Positions 24,354 to 33,306 of a stretch of DNA of 64,000 nucleotides are shown here, in pieces. The stretch is from positions 1,054,001 through 1,118,000 of the forward strand of contig NZ_LR535679.1 of assembly GCF_900699785.1 (NCBI RefSeq). The letters are read 5' to 3'. Source of the stretch: Campylobacter showae. GTDB lineage: Bacteria > Campylobacterota > Campylobacteria > Campylobacterales > Campylobacteraceae. Positions within the stretch are counted from its first letter, which is position 1; each line of letters starts with the position of its first letter. The notes beneath the pieces are model-generated. The model was not told where the DNA came from. It saw only the letters and a program-made list of their open reading frames with translations, and ran no database searches. The position numbers and the translations under genes are program-made.

Positions 24354-25250
24354 GTATCATCTTACGGAGCTTATTCTTATTAATCTAAAATAATTTAATC
24401 GGGAATTTTATATCTTTCTATTTATTTAGTTGAGAATATAGCATCTGCTTTGCATAAAAATAATCCAGTATCCCAAAAACGGATAAAAACCTTGGTGACT
24501 CTCCGTATCTTGGATTTGTTTAAAAGCAAATATAATGTGAGGCCTAAAATATGATTGACAGATTTATTGTTATCAATGTGGAATTAAAAACGCTATATTC
24601 CACGAAACAGACCGCAAGCAGACAAACTCCATTCTAAAATTTCAAGGCAACTTCTTGTTTGGCTATCTGGCACCAAACACCGACAGCAGATTCTTTTATT
24701 TATACTTACTGTTCATCTATAAAATTTTGTATGCTTGAAACTATTATTTTTACAAAATTTGTTGTCGATACATTGAAATTCAAAGGTTTTAAATAACATA
24801 AACAATTCACTGAAAATGAAATTTGCGGATTAGCCCGATAACCTAAACAAAAAGCTAATTAGTGGTTTTTGCTTTAGGATATCGAGGCACCGATTAAATA
24901 AAAATCAGCCGTTTAATTTTATCAAAATTAAGCTGATTTTTATAATAGCCGCTAGGCTATTTGCCCGTCTGGCTAAGACCTTACTGCACTATCGTTTGGC
25001 GATGGTGCTAAGTAAGTTTTGGCACCGCTAGTGCCAAAACTTACTTTATTAAACAATATTTTATGCAAAAATAATATTTTAAAGACCAGGATAATTTTTT
25101 CAGAATACATACTCTATTTTTAGAAAACATATTTTGTCTTTTTATACTTTTGCAAAAAAAGTAAATATTTTAAGAACTAGGACAATGTATTGATTTTTTA
25201 AAAGGCAAAATTAAAAAAATAATGTAGAAAAAAACAAAAAACAGAAGTTT
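24354..25250. other. AT-rich right end of the element, gene-free
   Basis: About 0.9 kb with no convincing ORF. Contains four consecutive hairpins at 24901-25046 (listed separately). The rest is AT-rich sequence that may be decayed. Confidence 0.55.
24901..25046. repeat. Run of four hairpins near the right end of the element
   Basis: (1) 24901-24940: AAAATCAGC/GCTGATTTT enclosing TAATTTT-ATC-AAAATTA. (2) 24944-24961: AATAGCC-GCTA-GGCTATT. (3) 24986-25008: GCACTATCG/CGATGGTGC with one G-U pair, loop TTTGG. (4) 25010-25046: a perfect 16-bp stem, AAGTAAGTTTTGGCAC, with loop CGCTA. Hairpins 2 and 4 carry GCTA loops. Could be an oriT, a structured RNA or tandem terminators. Confidence 0.6.
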
Positions 25251-25271
25251 GGGCTACCCGTCGGGTTACCT
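25251..25271. repeat. Right-end pair of GGGYTACC sites, 12-bp period
   Basis: GGGCTACCC at 25251-25259 and GGGTTACCT at 25263-25271, mirroring the pair at 7267-7287. A 12-bp word TCGTATTTTAGG (25296-25307) also has an inverted copy at 7205-7216. Confidence 0.55.
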
Positions 25272-25311
25272 TCTGAAATCTTAAGCCTTGAGATGTCGTA
25301 TTTTAGGGGGT

Positions 25312-25340
25312 TTTGGATGGTGCGGATGAAAGGACTTGAA
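25312..25340. repeat. Right attachment site within tRNA-Leu
   Basis: Right copy of the 29-bp perfect repeat. It covers the last 23 nt of tRNA-Leu and 6 bp of flanking DNA, so insertion leaves the tRNA intact. Confidence 0.85.
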
Positions 25341-25402
25341 CCTTCACGCCGTGGGGCACCAGATCCTAAGTCTGGCGTGTCTGCCAATTTCACCACATCC
25401 GC
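25318..25402 (-). tRNA. tRNA-Leu (anticodon UAG)
   Basis: 85 nt with encoded CCA. Acceptor GCGGATG pairs with CATCCGC. Anticodon arm CCAGA-CTTAGGA-TCTGG gives UAG. A long variable arm (GTGCCCCACGGC) marks it as class II. T arm GGTTCAAGTCC. It is the integration target of the element. Confidence 0.95.
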
Positions 25403-25417
25403 ACAACAATAATAAAG

Positions 25418-25494
25418 TGGTACGCCCATCAGGATTCGAACCTGAGGCCTACGGCTTAGAAGGCCGTTGCTCTATCCAGCTGAGCTATGAGCGC
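25418..25494 (-). tRNA. tRNA-Arg (anticodon UCU)
   Basis: 77 nt with encoded CCA. Anticodon arm ACGGC-CTTCTAA-GCCGT gives UCU; T arm AGGTTCGAATCC. Second gene of the cluster. Confidence 0.93.
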
Positions 25495-25506
25495 ATAAAA
25501 ACAAAG

Positions 25507-25583
25507 TGGCGCGCCCGATAGGAGTCGAACCCATAACCTACAGATCCGAAGTCTGTCGCTCTATCCAATTGAGCTACGAGCGC
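25507..25583 (-). tRNA. tRNA-Arg (anticodon UCG)
   Basis: 77 nt with encoded CCA. Acceptor GCGCTCG/CGGGCGC; anticodon arm ACAGA-CTTCGGA-TCTGT gives UCG; T arm GGGTTCGACTCC. Confidence 0.93.
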
Positions 25584-25588
25584 CCAAG

Positions 25589-25665
25589 TGGGGTGAGTGA
25601 TGGGAATCGAACCCACGACCCTCAGGACCACAATCTGATGCTCTAACCGACTGAGCTACACTCAC
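25589..25665 (-). tRNA. tRNA-His (anticodon GUG)
   Basis: 77 nt with encoded CCA. Acceptor GTGAGTG/CACTCAC; an extra G just upstream (25666) faces C73, the G-1:C73 pair needed by histidyl-tRNA synthetase. Anticodon arm TCAGA-TTGTGGT-CCTGA gives GUG. Confidence 0.95.
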
Positions 25666-25676
25666 CATCTAACAAA

Positions 25677-25754
25677 TGGTCGGGGTGAAAGGATTCGAAC
25701 CTTCGGCCCTCTGGTCCCAAACCAGATGCGCTAACCAGCCTGCGCTACACCCCG
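25677..25754 (-). tRNA. tRNA-Pro (anticodon UGG)
   Basis: 78 nt with encoded CCA. Acceptor CGGGGTG/CACCCCG; anticodon arm TCTGG-TTTGGGA-CCAGA gives UGG. First transcribed gene of the cluster. Confidence 0.95.
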
Positions 25755-25862
25755 AGGCATTGCGAGTTTAGCCTACTTATTGAAAAGGCGCATTGTAGCC
25801 AAAAAAATACGCTATGTCAAGAAAAATAAGCTTAAATTTGAAAATTTGCGAAAATTTTTGCT

Positions 25863-27188
25863 TCAAGCCGCGCAAACTCGGGCAAGAACAAATTTTGTAT
25901 AAAAGAAAAAAGTTAGCCCGATCAGCCAAACGTTAAAAAACATCGCCTTAAAAATATCTTGCAACTCGCCGCCAAAAATATCCGCAACAATCGAGTAAAG
26001 CGCGATTTGCAAAACTATCTGACGGGTAAAATTTAAAACAAAAACCACCGCGGGCCTTTTTACGCCTTGAAGCGTCGAGCCGGAGAGATTTATGAGCGCG
26101 TAGCCTATAAACGCTAGCGAATTTACGGCAAAATAGCTTTTTGCCGCGTTTACGACCTCGGGCGTCTCGTCAAAAAAACCGACCAAAATCCCGCCGAGCC
26201 CGAGACAAAAAGCCGCTGCAAAAATACAATAAACCGCTAAAAATTTGACCGAATAAGCGTAGCAGCCGCGCACTCTGGCGTATTCGCGAGCGCCGAAGTT
26301 TTGCGACACGATACCAAGCACCGCCGATGCGATGCCAGTCGTGGGCAGCATGACGATCTGCTCGATACGTAGCGCGAGACCATAGCCTGCGACCGCGTGC
26401 GTGCCGTAGCGGCTGATAAAATGCATAAGCACGAGCCCGCCAAGCGACATCGAGAGGTAGTTTAGACACGCAGGCAAGGCTTGGGCTAAAATTTTGCGGT
26501 AGATGGCGAGTTCTGGCGCAAATGAGCGTAAATTTAAAAAATTTATCATACCCGTTTTTGCGACCTTGACGCCTAAAAATAGCGAACCAAGAAGCTGCAC
26601 CGAAGCCGTCGCCAGCGCTATGCCGCCGATACCCAGCCCGCAAAAATCCACATAAAAAAAGCAAAAGCCCAAATTTATAAAAAGTCCCGCAAAAAGCCAG
26701 TTTCGCAGGCTCTTCGTGTCACCCGCGGCCACCAGCACGCCGTTTAGCGATTTTATGAGCAAGAAAAACGGCGAAGCAAGGAATATCACGCGGTTATACG
26801 CCATGGCCTCGCGCAAAAACTCCTCGTTCGCGCCTAAAATTTTAAGCAGATGCGGAGTAAAAATAAAGCCCGAAAGCCCCATAAAAAGCGCGCAAAGAAA
26901 GACGAAAAACACGCCTTTTGCGGCGTAAATTTTAGCTAGCCGGTCCTTGCCCCCGCCAAGCGCGTTGCCTACAAGCGCAGTTAGCGCCGAGCCAAAGCCA
27001 AGCCCCACGCCCACGACGCTGATATAGAGCAAAAAACTCATCGAAAAGCCCGCCAGCGCCTGCGTCGAGATGCGCGCGGCAAAAAACACGCCCGTCACGT
27101 TATAAAGCGTGTTAAAACTCATCGCGACGCCCGCGGGCGCGGCTAGGCGCAGCACGAGCTTGTTTATAGGCTCTTTTGTGAGATTCAC
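25863..27188 (-). CDS. MATE-family multidrug/Na+ antiporter
   Basis: A 441-residue inner-membrane exporter with about twelve helices in two similar halves. N-terminal PINKLVLRLAAPAGVAMSFNTLYNVTGVFF resembles the first MATE helix pair, and GNALGGGKDRLAK and SQNFGAREYARVRGC are the paired G-x-x-x-(G/A)-x-x-x-x-x-A loops after helices 3 and 9. Substrate unknown; such pumps typically expel cationic drugs in exchange for Na+ or H+. Its start overlaps the end of the AlkD-like gene by 4 nt, so both form one transcript. Confidence 0.88.
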   Translation of the reverse strand: MNLTKEPINKLVLRLAAPAGVAMSFNTLYNVTGVFFAARISTQALAGFSMSFLLYISVVGVGLGFGSALTALVGNALGGGKDRLAKIYAAKGVFFVFLCALFMGLSGFIFTPHLLKILGANEEFLREAMAYNRVIFLASPFFLLIKSLNGVLVAAGDTKSLRNWLFAGLFINLGFCFFYVDFCGLGIGGIALATASVQLLGSLFLGVKVAKTGMINFLNLRSFAPELAIYRKILAQALPACLNYLSMSLGGLVLMHFISRYGTHAVAGYGLALRIEQIVMLPTTGIASAVLGIVSQNFGAREYARVRGCYAYSVKFLAVYCIFAAAFCLGLGGILVGFFDETPEVVNAAKSYFAVNSLAFIGYALINLSGSTLQGVKRPAVVFVLNFTRQIVLQIALYSIVADIFGGELQDIFKAMFFNVWLIGLTFFFYTKFVLARVCAA

Positions 27189-27853
27189 TTGATTTTGAGC
27201 TCCAAAAGCGCGTCTTTTACCTCTTTTGGCACGCGGTAGCTGTCGCGGATCTTTGAGATCGTTTTATTGTGCGTAAATTTGCTCAGTCGCCCGCTCTCCA
27301 GTAGCTCTCGCCCCGCGCCGTCAAATTTGATAAAAACCTCGGCTAAACACCAAGCAGCCGCCATTTGCACATAGTATCGCTCGTCCTTTTCCTCGGCGCA
27401 AATTTCAAAAAACCGCTCGAGCGAAAGCGCGTTAAAATTGCGCATAAAATAAACGTAGAAAAAGCGCTTTTCGTATTCTAAATTTGAGCCTAGAGCCTGC
27501 TTTAGCAGCGCATCTACGTAGCGCGCCTCGGTAAATTTAGGCTCAAAGCCGTCCGTCACGGCCCAGTTTGGCATCGTTTTGATAAACTCGCTAGCTAGCT
27601 TAAATTTAGCTTCGTCATCTTTAACGAGCATTATCAAAAAGCCCTTTAACATAAACTCCTCATGAAAAAAGGGCTCGTATTCGGCGATCTGCTTTAAATT
27701 TAGCCGAGCGAAATTTCGCTTTGCTAGGCGTCTTAGCTCGGGAGTTTTTACGCCTAAAATTTCGGGGCTTTTGATGAGCTTTTGCGAAAATGCCGCCAGC
27801 TTTTCGCTCCTAAGCCCCTCTAAAATCTCTAAAAACTCGCCTTTTACGTCCAC
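27185..27853 (-). CDS. AlkD-like DNA alkylation repair protein
   Basis: A 222-residue all-helical HEAT-like repeat protein of the DNA alkylation repair family. AlkD-type glycosylases remove positively charged alkyl bases such as 7-methylguanine and 3-methyladenine. Family features: ILGVKTPELRRLAKRNF near the start, EEFMLKGFLIM in the middle, NWAVTDGF (family N-W-D-x-x-D region) and ERYYVQMAAAWCLAEVF in the C-terminal half. The Trp-Asp catalytic pattern appears as W-A-V-T-D, a slight variation, so catalysis is likely but not certain. Co-transcribed with the downstream MATE gene. Confidence 0.82.
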   Translation of the reverse strand: MDVKGEFLEILEGLRSEKLAAFSQKLIKSPEILGVKTPELRRLAKRNFARLNLKQIAEYEPFFHEEFMLKGFLIMLVKDDEAKFKLASEFIKTMPNWAVTDGFEPKFTEARYVDALLKQALGSNLEYEKRFFYVYFMRNFNALSLERFFEICAEEKDERYYVQMAAAWCLAEVFIKFDGAGRELLESGRLSKFTHNKTISKIRDSYRVPKEVKDALLELKIK

Positions 27854-27977
27854 GCTAGCTCCTTTGCTTTTTAAATTTACCGCTCAAATTCGCCCCGTTT
27901 AAATTTGACGCCTCAAAAAGCCGAAGCGTCAAATTTGTCGCCCTGCGCGCCTAAAAGCAAATTTAAAAGCTCAAATT

Positions 27978-28715
27978 TTACTTTTGAGCCTCTTGCGCGC
28001 GCTTTGCCGACTTTTTGCGAGCGTAGATGTTGATGAGCTCCACGCCTAGAGAAAACGCCATCGCAAAGTAAACGTAGCCTTTAGGCACGTGCATACCAAG
28101 CCCCTCGCCAACTAGCGTAAAGCCGATCAGGATCAAGAACGCAAGCGCGAGAATTTTGATCGTCGGGTTGTTGTCGACAAAATTTGAGATACTCTTAGAC
28201 GCGAACATCATCACGCCCACCGCAAGCATCACGGCTAGGATCATGATCTCGATGTGATTTGCCATACCCACTGCGGTGATGACGCTATCGAGCGAAAAGA
28301 CGATGTCAAGCACGGCGATCTCGGCGATAACGACCCAAAAACTCGCATGACCCTTGCTCGCCGAGTGCTCCTCGTGCTCGCCGCTGACGCTTGAGTGGAT
28401 CTCTAGCGTGGACTTACCGATGAGGAAAAGTCCGCCTAAAATCAGCACCAAATCGCGGCCCGTGATCGTAAAATCAAACACGCTAAATAGCGGCTTGGTA
28501 AGCTTCATAATCCAAAATAGCGAAAGCAAAAGCGCAATCCTCGTTAGCATCGCAAGCGAAAGCCCCAAAATGCGGCCTTTGTCGCGCTGCTCGGGCGGGA
28601 GCTTGCCGACTAGGATCGCGATAAATATGATGTTGTCGATACCGAGCACGATCTCAAGCCCTGTTAGCGTCACGAGCGACAGCCACGCCTCGGGCGAAAA
28701 AATCCAATCGAACAT
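27978..28715 (-). CDS. TerC-family integral membrane protein
   Basis: A 245-residue protein with about seven membrane helices. TerC proteins are linked to tellurite resistance and to manganese efflux or metal loading of exported proteins. Conserved acidic motifs in membrane segments are visible: GLEIVLGIDNIIFIAIL (19-35) and AVLDIVFSLDSVITAVGM (133-150), where the D residues probably bind a metal ion. The C-terminus is basic (ARKKSAKRAQEAQK). Stand-alone gene; no ter partners nearby. Confidence 0.9.
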   Translation of the reverse strand: MFDWIFSPEAWLSLVTLTGLEIVLGIDNIIFIAILVGKLPPEQRDKGRILGLSLAMLTRIALLLSLFWIMKLTKPLFSVFDFTITGRDLVLILGGLFLIGKSTLEIHSSVSGEHEEHSASKGHASFWVVIAEIAVLDIVFSLDSVITAVGMANHIEIMILAVMLAVGVMMFASKSISNFVDNNPTIKILALAFLILIGFTLVGEGLGMHVPKGYVYFAMAFSLGVELINIYARKKSAKRAQEAQK

Positions 28716-29044
28716 TTTTTTCCTTTTTTATAAATTAGGGCGCGATTATAGCCAAAACGGGTTTAAATTTGATTGAGCGAGCGGGCGCGGGCATTTGAGG
28801 ATCAAATTTGACGATTTTAACGCACGAATATTTGCGTTTTGAGGCGATTAAATTTGGCTGGTTTTTGTTTATTTGGCGGAGATTAAAATTTGACGCAATG
28901 AAATTTGACTTTGCAAGATACGGCGCAAACAGCTCTGCGGATAAATTTTTAGGAAAAGCAAATTTAAGAAAAATTATCTTAGATAAAGGGCGTTTAAGCG
29001 ATAAGCGGATAAAATTAAAATCTTTTGTGAAATTTAAAATGAAG
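28716..29044. other. Spacer between terC and tRNA-Glu
   Basis: No credible gene; AAATTT-rich host-type spacer that includes the terC promoter. An 80-codon frame on the plus strand has no ribosome binding site and runs into the tRNA, so I do not call it. Confidence 0.55.
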
Positions 29045-29119
29045 TGGTGACCCCTACGAGACTCGAACTCGTGTTACCGCCGTGAAAGGGCGATGTCCTA
29101 ACCGCTAGACGAAGGGGCC
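29045..29119 (-). tRNA. tRNA-Glu (anticodon UUC)
   Basis: 75 nt with encoded CCA. Acceptor GGCCCCT/AGGGGTC; anticodon arm TCGCC-CTTTCAC-GGCGG gives UUC; T arm GAGTTCGAGTCTC. Confidence 0.93.
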
Positions 29120-29188
29120 ACAAATTAGCGGAAATGGGATTTTACATTAAAGATAATAAAAAATAGCTTAAACCAAGGATAAAAAATT

Positions 29189-29668
29189 ATGAAAAAATTT
29201 ACCGAATTTGCTTTGAGTGCGCTTGCGTGCCTCGCGCTTGGCGGTTGCGCCGCTCTACAAAGCCAAAAATCATCAGACAAATTTACCGTCACCATCCTCA
29301 CTCCGCCGCTAAAAATAAACGACGTCGGCTTTCTGCATAAAAACGCAAATCAGCTAAATTTGCAAATTTACAGCTCCGGCGTAAATACGGTAAACCTCAA
29401 AATAAACGACAAAATTTGTATGAACGGCGCGTGTTTTGAGAAAAAAGAATTTAACAAAAAGTTCTTTTTAGAGGAGAGATACGACGACTTTTTCGCGGAA
29501 ATTTTGGAGCGCAAGCCGCTATATGACGGCATAAATGTAATGACAAATTCGTGCGGTTTTATACAAGATATAAGTAAATATTCAATAAAATACGAAGTTT
29601 GCGGGAAAAATATCAGCTTTTTCGACGCTAAAAACCGCATAAAAATCATCATAAAAGAGCTTCAATGA
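29189..29668 (+). CDS. Putative lipoprotein upstream of nfo
   Basis: A 159-residue protein with signal peptide and lipobox LALGGC (Cys20 or so), so it should be lipid-anchored. The mature part contains four more cysteines ([20 protein letters not shown]) that may form two disulfides, consistent with the organism's Dsb systems. No family recognised beyond an epsilonproteobacterial lipoprotein often found before endonuclease IV. Its stop overlaps the nfo start by 4 nt. Confidence 0.78.
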   Translation: MKKFTEFALSALACLALGGCAALQSQKSSDKFTVTILTPPLKINDVGFLHKNANQLNLQIYSSGVNTVNLKINDKICMNGACFEKKEFNKKFFLEERYDDFFAEILERKPLYDGINVMTNSCGFIQDISKYSIKYEVCGKNISFFDAKNRIKIIIKELQ

Positions 29669-30504
29669 AATTTATCGGCGCGCACGTCAGCATCGCGGGC
29701 GGCGTAGAAAACGCTCCGCTAAATGCGGCAAATATCGGTGCGAACGCCTTTGCGATGTTCGTCAAAAATCAGCGTCAATGGGAAGCCAAGCCGCTAACCC
29801 CAGAAAATATCTCCAAATTTAAACAAAATTTAAAAGCCGCCGGCATCGAGCCCAGGCACGTTTTGCCGCACAACGGCTACCTTATAAATTTAGGCCATCC
29901 GAGCGCCAAGCAGCGTCAAAAGTCCATTAACGCCTTTTTGGACGAAATTTACCGCGTAGAAGCGCTAGGCCTAGTGATGATAAATTTTCATCCAGGCTCG
30001 TATCTAAACGAAATTTCGCCCGAAATTTGCCTCCAAAATATCGCAAATTCAGTAAATTTCCTACTCGAAAATAGCCAAAACGTAAAGCTAGTCATCGAAA
30101 ACACCGCGGGTCAGGGCTCAAATTTGGGCTTTAAATTCGAACACCTTGCCTTTATCATCAAAAACTGCATCGATAAAAGCAGGATCGGCGTTTGCCTAGA
30201 CACCTGCCATACGTTTGCCGCTGGATACGACATCAGAGAAGACTACGGGCGCGTGATGAGCGAATTTGACGAGATAGTCGGACGCGATATGCTGTGCGGC
30301 ATGCATCTAAACGATACGAAATTTGACCTGGCCAGCAAAAAGGACCGCCACGAGAGCCTGGGCAAGGGCTTTTTGGGCTTAAAAACGTTTGAAAATATCA
30401 TAAACGACCCCCGCACGGACGATATCCCGCTAGTTTTAGAGACGATCGACGAGAGTATCTGGGCGGACGAGATAAAAATTTTAAGAAACTTTAAAGGAGA
30501 ATAA
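29665..30504 (+). CDS. nfo: Endonuclease IV (AP endonuclease)
   Basis: Zinc-dependent enzyme that cuts DNA 5' of abasic sites in base-excision repair. The 279-residue protein carries the family's metal-ligand motifs in order: GAHVSIAGG at the N-terminus, [61 protein letters not shown] and VLETID. All expected His, Glu and Asp ligands are present. Translation is coupled to the lipoprotein gene, and the FadL-like gene starts 1 nt after its stop. Confidence 0.96.
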   Translation: MKFIGAHVSIAGGVENAPLNAANIGANAFAMFVKNQRQWEAKPLTPENISKFKQNLKAAGIEPRHVLPHNGYLINLGHPSAKQRQKSINAFLDEIYRVEALGLVMINFHPGSYLNEISPEICLQNIANSVNFLLENSQNVKLVIENTAGQGSNLGFKFEHLAFIIKNCIDKSRIGVCLDTCHTFAAGYDIREDYGRVMSEFDEIVGRDMLCGMHLNDTKFDLASKKDRHESLGKGFLGLKTFENIINDPRTDDIPLVLETIDESIWADEIKILRNFKGE

Positions 30505-31752
30505 ATGAGAAAATATATCGGCGTTTGCCTAGCAGCTTGCTGCTGTCTAAATGCGGCGGGCTTTAAAATCCCCGAGCAAAGCGGCGACAGCATCGCGCTT
30601 TTAAACTCAAACGTCGCGACGAGCTTCGGACCCGACGCAGCCTATAACAACCCGGCAAATATGATATTTTTAGACGGCGGACACTACCTAGAGAGCTCGC
30701 TAACCTACCTGCGTATGTCAAAGACGAAGTATAGACACTATAACGGCGACAAACTCACCTCCAAAAGAGCAAACGCGCTCGTGCCTACGTTTCACTTCGT
30801 GACGCCGCAGTTTGACGACTGGCGCTTTGGTCTATCAGTCGTCGTGCCTGCGGGAATGTCGATGAGATGGGAAGAAGGTCTGCCTAAAGCCACCTCTAAA
30901 AAATTCGACCTAAAAGTGATCGAGGTAAATCCTAGCGTCGCCTACGCGCTAACCGATAACATCGCGTTGGGCTTTGGCCTGCGCGCCGTTTACGCTAGAG
31001 GAGAGGCCGTGCAGGAGGTCTCAGGCGCCCTACCCGCCTCGCAGGATATCAAAGGCGACCGCGTAAATTTCGGCTATAACGCGGCGATCACCTATAAACC
31101 GACTTCAAATTTGAGCCTAGCGGCCACCTACCGCTCGAAAGTAAATATGAATCTAAAAGGCGACACCGACATCAGCGCGCCGGCGCACCCGAGGGGGGCA
31201 TTTCCAAGCGGCTCGTATAGCGGCAGCGCAAAGCTATCCGTACCGCTACCTGCGAGCTTAAATTTAGCCCTATCGTACAAAATCGCAAATACCACGCTAC
31301 TATTTGACTTTGAGAGAACCTATTGGTCGGCGTGGAAAGAGCTTGACTTCAACTACCCGGGCGCCTCGGCCGCTCACTACCGCAACCCGTTTTTTGCGGC
31401 ATTTGACGCGTCTAAAAAGCGCGACTGGAAGGACAGCAGCGCCTACCGCATCGGCGTAGCGCACGACGCGACGGATAAACTCCGCCTGATGGGCGCGGTT
31501 ACGTTTGACGAGGCCGCCTCTAGAGCCGATACCACGGGCTTTGACCTGCCAGATACCAAAGCCGTCATCTACGCAGCTGGCTTTAACTACAAATTTACGG
31601 ACGCTTTGGAGCTGGGAGCTAGCTACTTCTACCAAGACAGAAAGGCGCGCGACGTAAACTACTACTCAAATGCGTCGGGGCTTTATCCAAACGGCAAATT
31701 TGAGCGCGGCAACGCTCAGGCGATAAATTTGAACGTGAAATATAAATTTTAA
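30505..31752 (+). CDS. fadL: FadL/OmpP1-family outer-membrane transporter
   Basis: A 415-residue beta-barrel for long-chain fatty acids or other hydrophobic compounds. Signal peptide ends CLNAAG; the mature N-terminus begins FKIPEQSGDSIALLN, and SFGPDAAYNNPANMIFLDG is the FadL hatch region (N-P-A sequence). The C-terminus ends KYKF, with the terminal phenylalanine needed for BAM recognition. The gene is followed by an acyl-CoA synthetase, which matches the FadL-FadD logic of fatty-acid uptake and activation. Confidence 0.88.
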   Translation: MRKYIGVCLAACCCLNAAGFKIPEQSGDSIALLNSNVATSFGPDAAYNNPANMIFLDGGHYLESSLTYLRMSKTKYRHYNGDKLTSKRANALVPTFHFVTPQFDDWRFGLSVVVPAGMSMRWEEGLPKATSKKFDLKVIEVNPSVAYALTDNIALGFGLRAVYARGEAVQEVSGALPASQDIKGDRVNFGYNAAITYKPTSNLSLAATYRSKVNMNLKGDTDISAPAHPRGAFPSGSYSGSAKLSVPLPASLNLALSYKIANTTLLFDFERTYWSAWKELDFNYPGASAAHYRNPFFAAFDASKKRDWKDSSAYRIGVAHDATDKLRLMGAVTFDEAASRADTTGFDLPDTKAVIYAAGFNYKFTDALELGASYFYQDRKARDVNYYSNASGLYPNGKFERGNAQAINLNVKYKF

Positions 31753-31761
31753 GGTGCGGCC

Positions 31762-33306
31762 ATGAACTACCCTTACGAAAATTTCGAGGATATGCTAAAC
31801 GCCGCGGTAGACAAAAACGGCGGCGGTATCGCGATCTACACCGAAACGGGCAAGATGAGCTACAAGCAGCTACGCGCGGACGCATTTACGCTGGCCGCGT
31901 TTTTACAAGGCATGGGAGTGAAAAAGGGCGACCGCGTCGCGATGATCGTAAATAACTCGCCGGAGTTTATAGCTAGCTACTTTGCCGTCACGCTGCTAGG
32001 CGCCGTGGCCGTGCCGATAAATACCTTTTTAAAATACGAAGAATTTGAATACATCATAAACGACTGCGGGGCGAAATTTCTCTTTGCCTCGGCCGAGCTA
32101 GCCAAAGAGATACGCGGACTAGAGAGCAAAACGGCGATCAAAAAGATCGTCTGGATCGGCGATAGAGCCGAATTTGACGGAAACAATATTGCCTACGCCC
32201 ACGCGCTAAACTGCCGTATAGAGCTAAATTTGACCGACCGACCGAAGCTTGACGATCTAGCCCACATCATCTACACCTCAGGCACCACGGGTAAGCCAAA
32301 GGGCGCGATGATCAGCTACCGCAACCTCATCTCAAACGTCCAGGGCGCGCAAGAGGTCTTTCACGTACGCACGAAGGATAGATTTGCCGTGTTTTTGCCG
32401 ATGTTTCACAGCTTTACTCTCACGGCGATGGTGCTGCTGCCGATATTTTCGGCGTGTTCGCTTATTTTAGTAAAGTCCATTTTCCCGTTTTCAAACGTCC
32501 TAAAACAAGTCCTACTCAAGCGCGCGACCGTGTTTTTAGGCGTGCCCGCGATCTATACGGCTATCGGCAAAGCCAAAATCCCGTGGTATTTTCGCTGGTT
32601 TAACTGCATTAGGATTTTCATCAGCGGCGGAGCGCCTTTGGCAGAGCAGACTATCGCGGATTTTCGCGTTAAATTTCCGCGCGCGGTACTGATAGAGGGC
32701 TACGGCCTTAGCGAATGCTCGCCTATCGTCTCGGCAAACACGCTGCAAAAACAAAAAATCTCAAGCGTCGGCTTGCCGCTACCGGGCTACGAAGTAAAAT
32801 GCATAAACGACGAGATGATGGAGCTACCCGCAGGCGAGGTGGGCGAGCTAATCGTAAAAGGCGACTGCGTGATGCAAGGCTACCTAAATATGCCCGACGC
32901 CACCGACGAAACGATCGTAAACGGCTGGCTACGCACGGGCGACCTCGTCAAGATCGACGAAGAGGGCTATATCTTTATCGTCGACCGCAAAAAAGACCTC
33001 ATCATCTCAAAGGGCATCAACATCTACCCGCGCGAGATCGAGGAGGTGCTGTTTAAACTGCCCGAGGTCGAGGCAGCCGCGGTTATCGGCGTCAGAGACG
33101 AGCATGCGGACGAGGAGGTCACGGCGTTTATCCAGTTTAAAGAAAACATGAGTCTGGACGAAAAAGATATCCGCGCGCACCTCAAAAAACACTTGGCGAA
33201 TTTTAAAATTCCAAAGACGATTTATTTTAAAGATGAGCTGCCTAAAAACGCGACGGGCAAGGTGCTAAAGCGCGTTTTAAAAGATCAGATAAGGGGTGAA
33301 ATTTAG
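31762..33306 (+). CDS. Long-chain acyl-CoA synthetase / AMP-binding enzyme
   Basis: A 514-residue ANL-superfamily ligase that adenylates a carboxylic acid and transfers it to CoA. Motifs: P-loop YTSGTTGKPKGAM (about 172-184), GYGLSE (about 314-319), TGDLVKID (about 392-399), DRKKDLIISKGINIYPREIE (about 406-425) and the catalytic K in NATGKVLKR (about 497-505). Being next to a FadL-like porin it probably activates imported fatty acids. No beta-oxidation genes are visible, so products may feed lipid synthesis. The AAA ATPase start overlaps its stop. Confidence 0.9.
   Translation: MNYPYENFEDMLNAAVDKNGGGIAIYTETGKMSYKQLRADAFTLAAFLQGMGVKKGDRVAMIVNNSPEFIASYFAVTLLGAVAVPINTFLKYEEFEYIINDCGAKFLFASAELAKEIRGLESKTAIKKIVWIGDRAEFDGNNIAYAHALNCRIELNLTDRPKLDDLAHIIYTSGTTGKPKGAMISYRNLISNVQGAQEVFHVRTKDRFAVFLPMFHSFTLTAMVLLPIFSACSLILVKSIFPFSNVLKQVLLKRATVFLGVPAIYTAIGKAKIPWYFRWFNCIRIFISGGAPLAEQTIADFRVKFPRAVLIEGYGLSECSPIVSANTLQKQKISSVGLPLPGYEVKCINDEMMELPAGEVGELIVKGDCVMQGYLNMPDATDETIVNGWLRTGDLVKIDEEGYIFIVDRKKDLIISKGINIYPREIEEVLFKLPEVEAAAVIGVRDEHADEEVTAFIQFKENMSLDEKDIRAHLKKHLANFKIPKTIYFKDELPKNATGKVLKRVLKDQIRGEI

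Larger units (their letters stand above)
7131..25340. mobile_element. Integrative, probably mobilizable element inserted in tRNA-Leu(UAG)
   Basis: A 29-bp perfect direct repeat lies at 7131-7159 and 25312-25340. The right copy includes the 3' end of an intact tRNA-Leu; the left copy is a stray tRNA fragment right beside a tyrosine integrase gene. This is the standard outcome of integration into a tRNA 3' end. Inside lie integrase, HigBA-like toxin-antitoxin, AlpA-like regulator, MobV-like relaxase, OLD nuclease, a Rep-like protein and a molybdoenzyme/DsbI cargo. No type IV secretion genes are seen, so transfer would depend on a helper. The cargo has host-like composition, while the integrase-relaxase part and the OLD gene are more AT-rich, so the element is a mosaic. 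Confidence 0.8.

Noticed and set aside
24476..24720. Possible nuclease or transposase remnant (frame starting MIDRFIVINVELK)
   Set aside because: Only 28 codons before a stop and no further similarity in any frame; cannot be supported.
25211..25521. Short frames overlapping the tRNA-Leu and tRNA-Arg genes on both strands
   Set aside because: They are read through tRNA sequence; the peptide resembling a protein is the well-known tRNA translation artefact.
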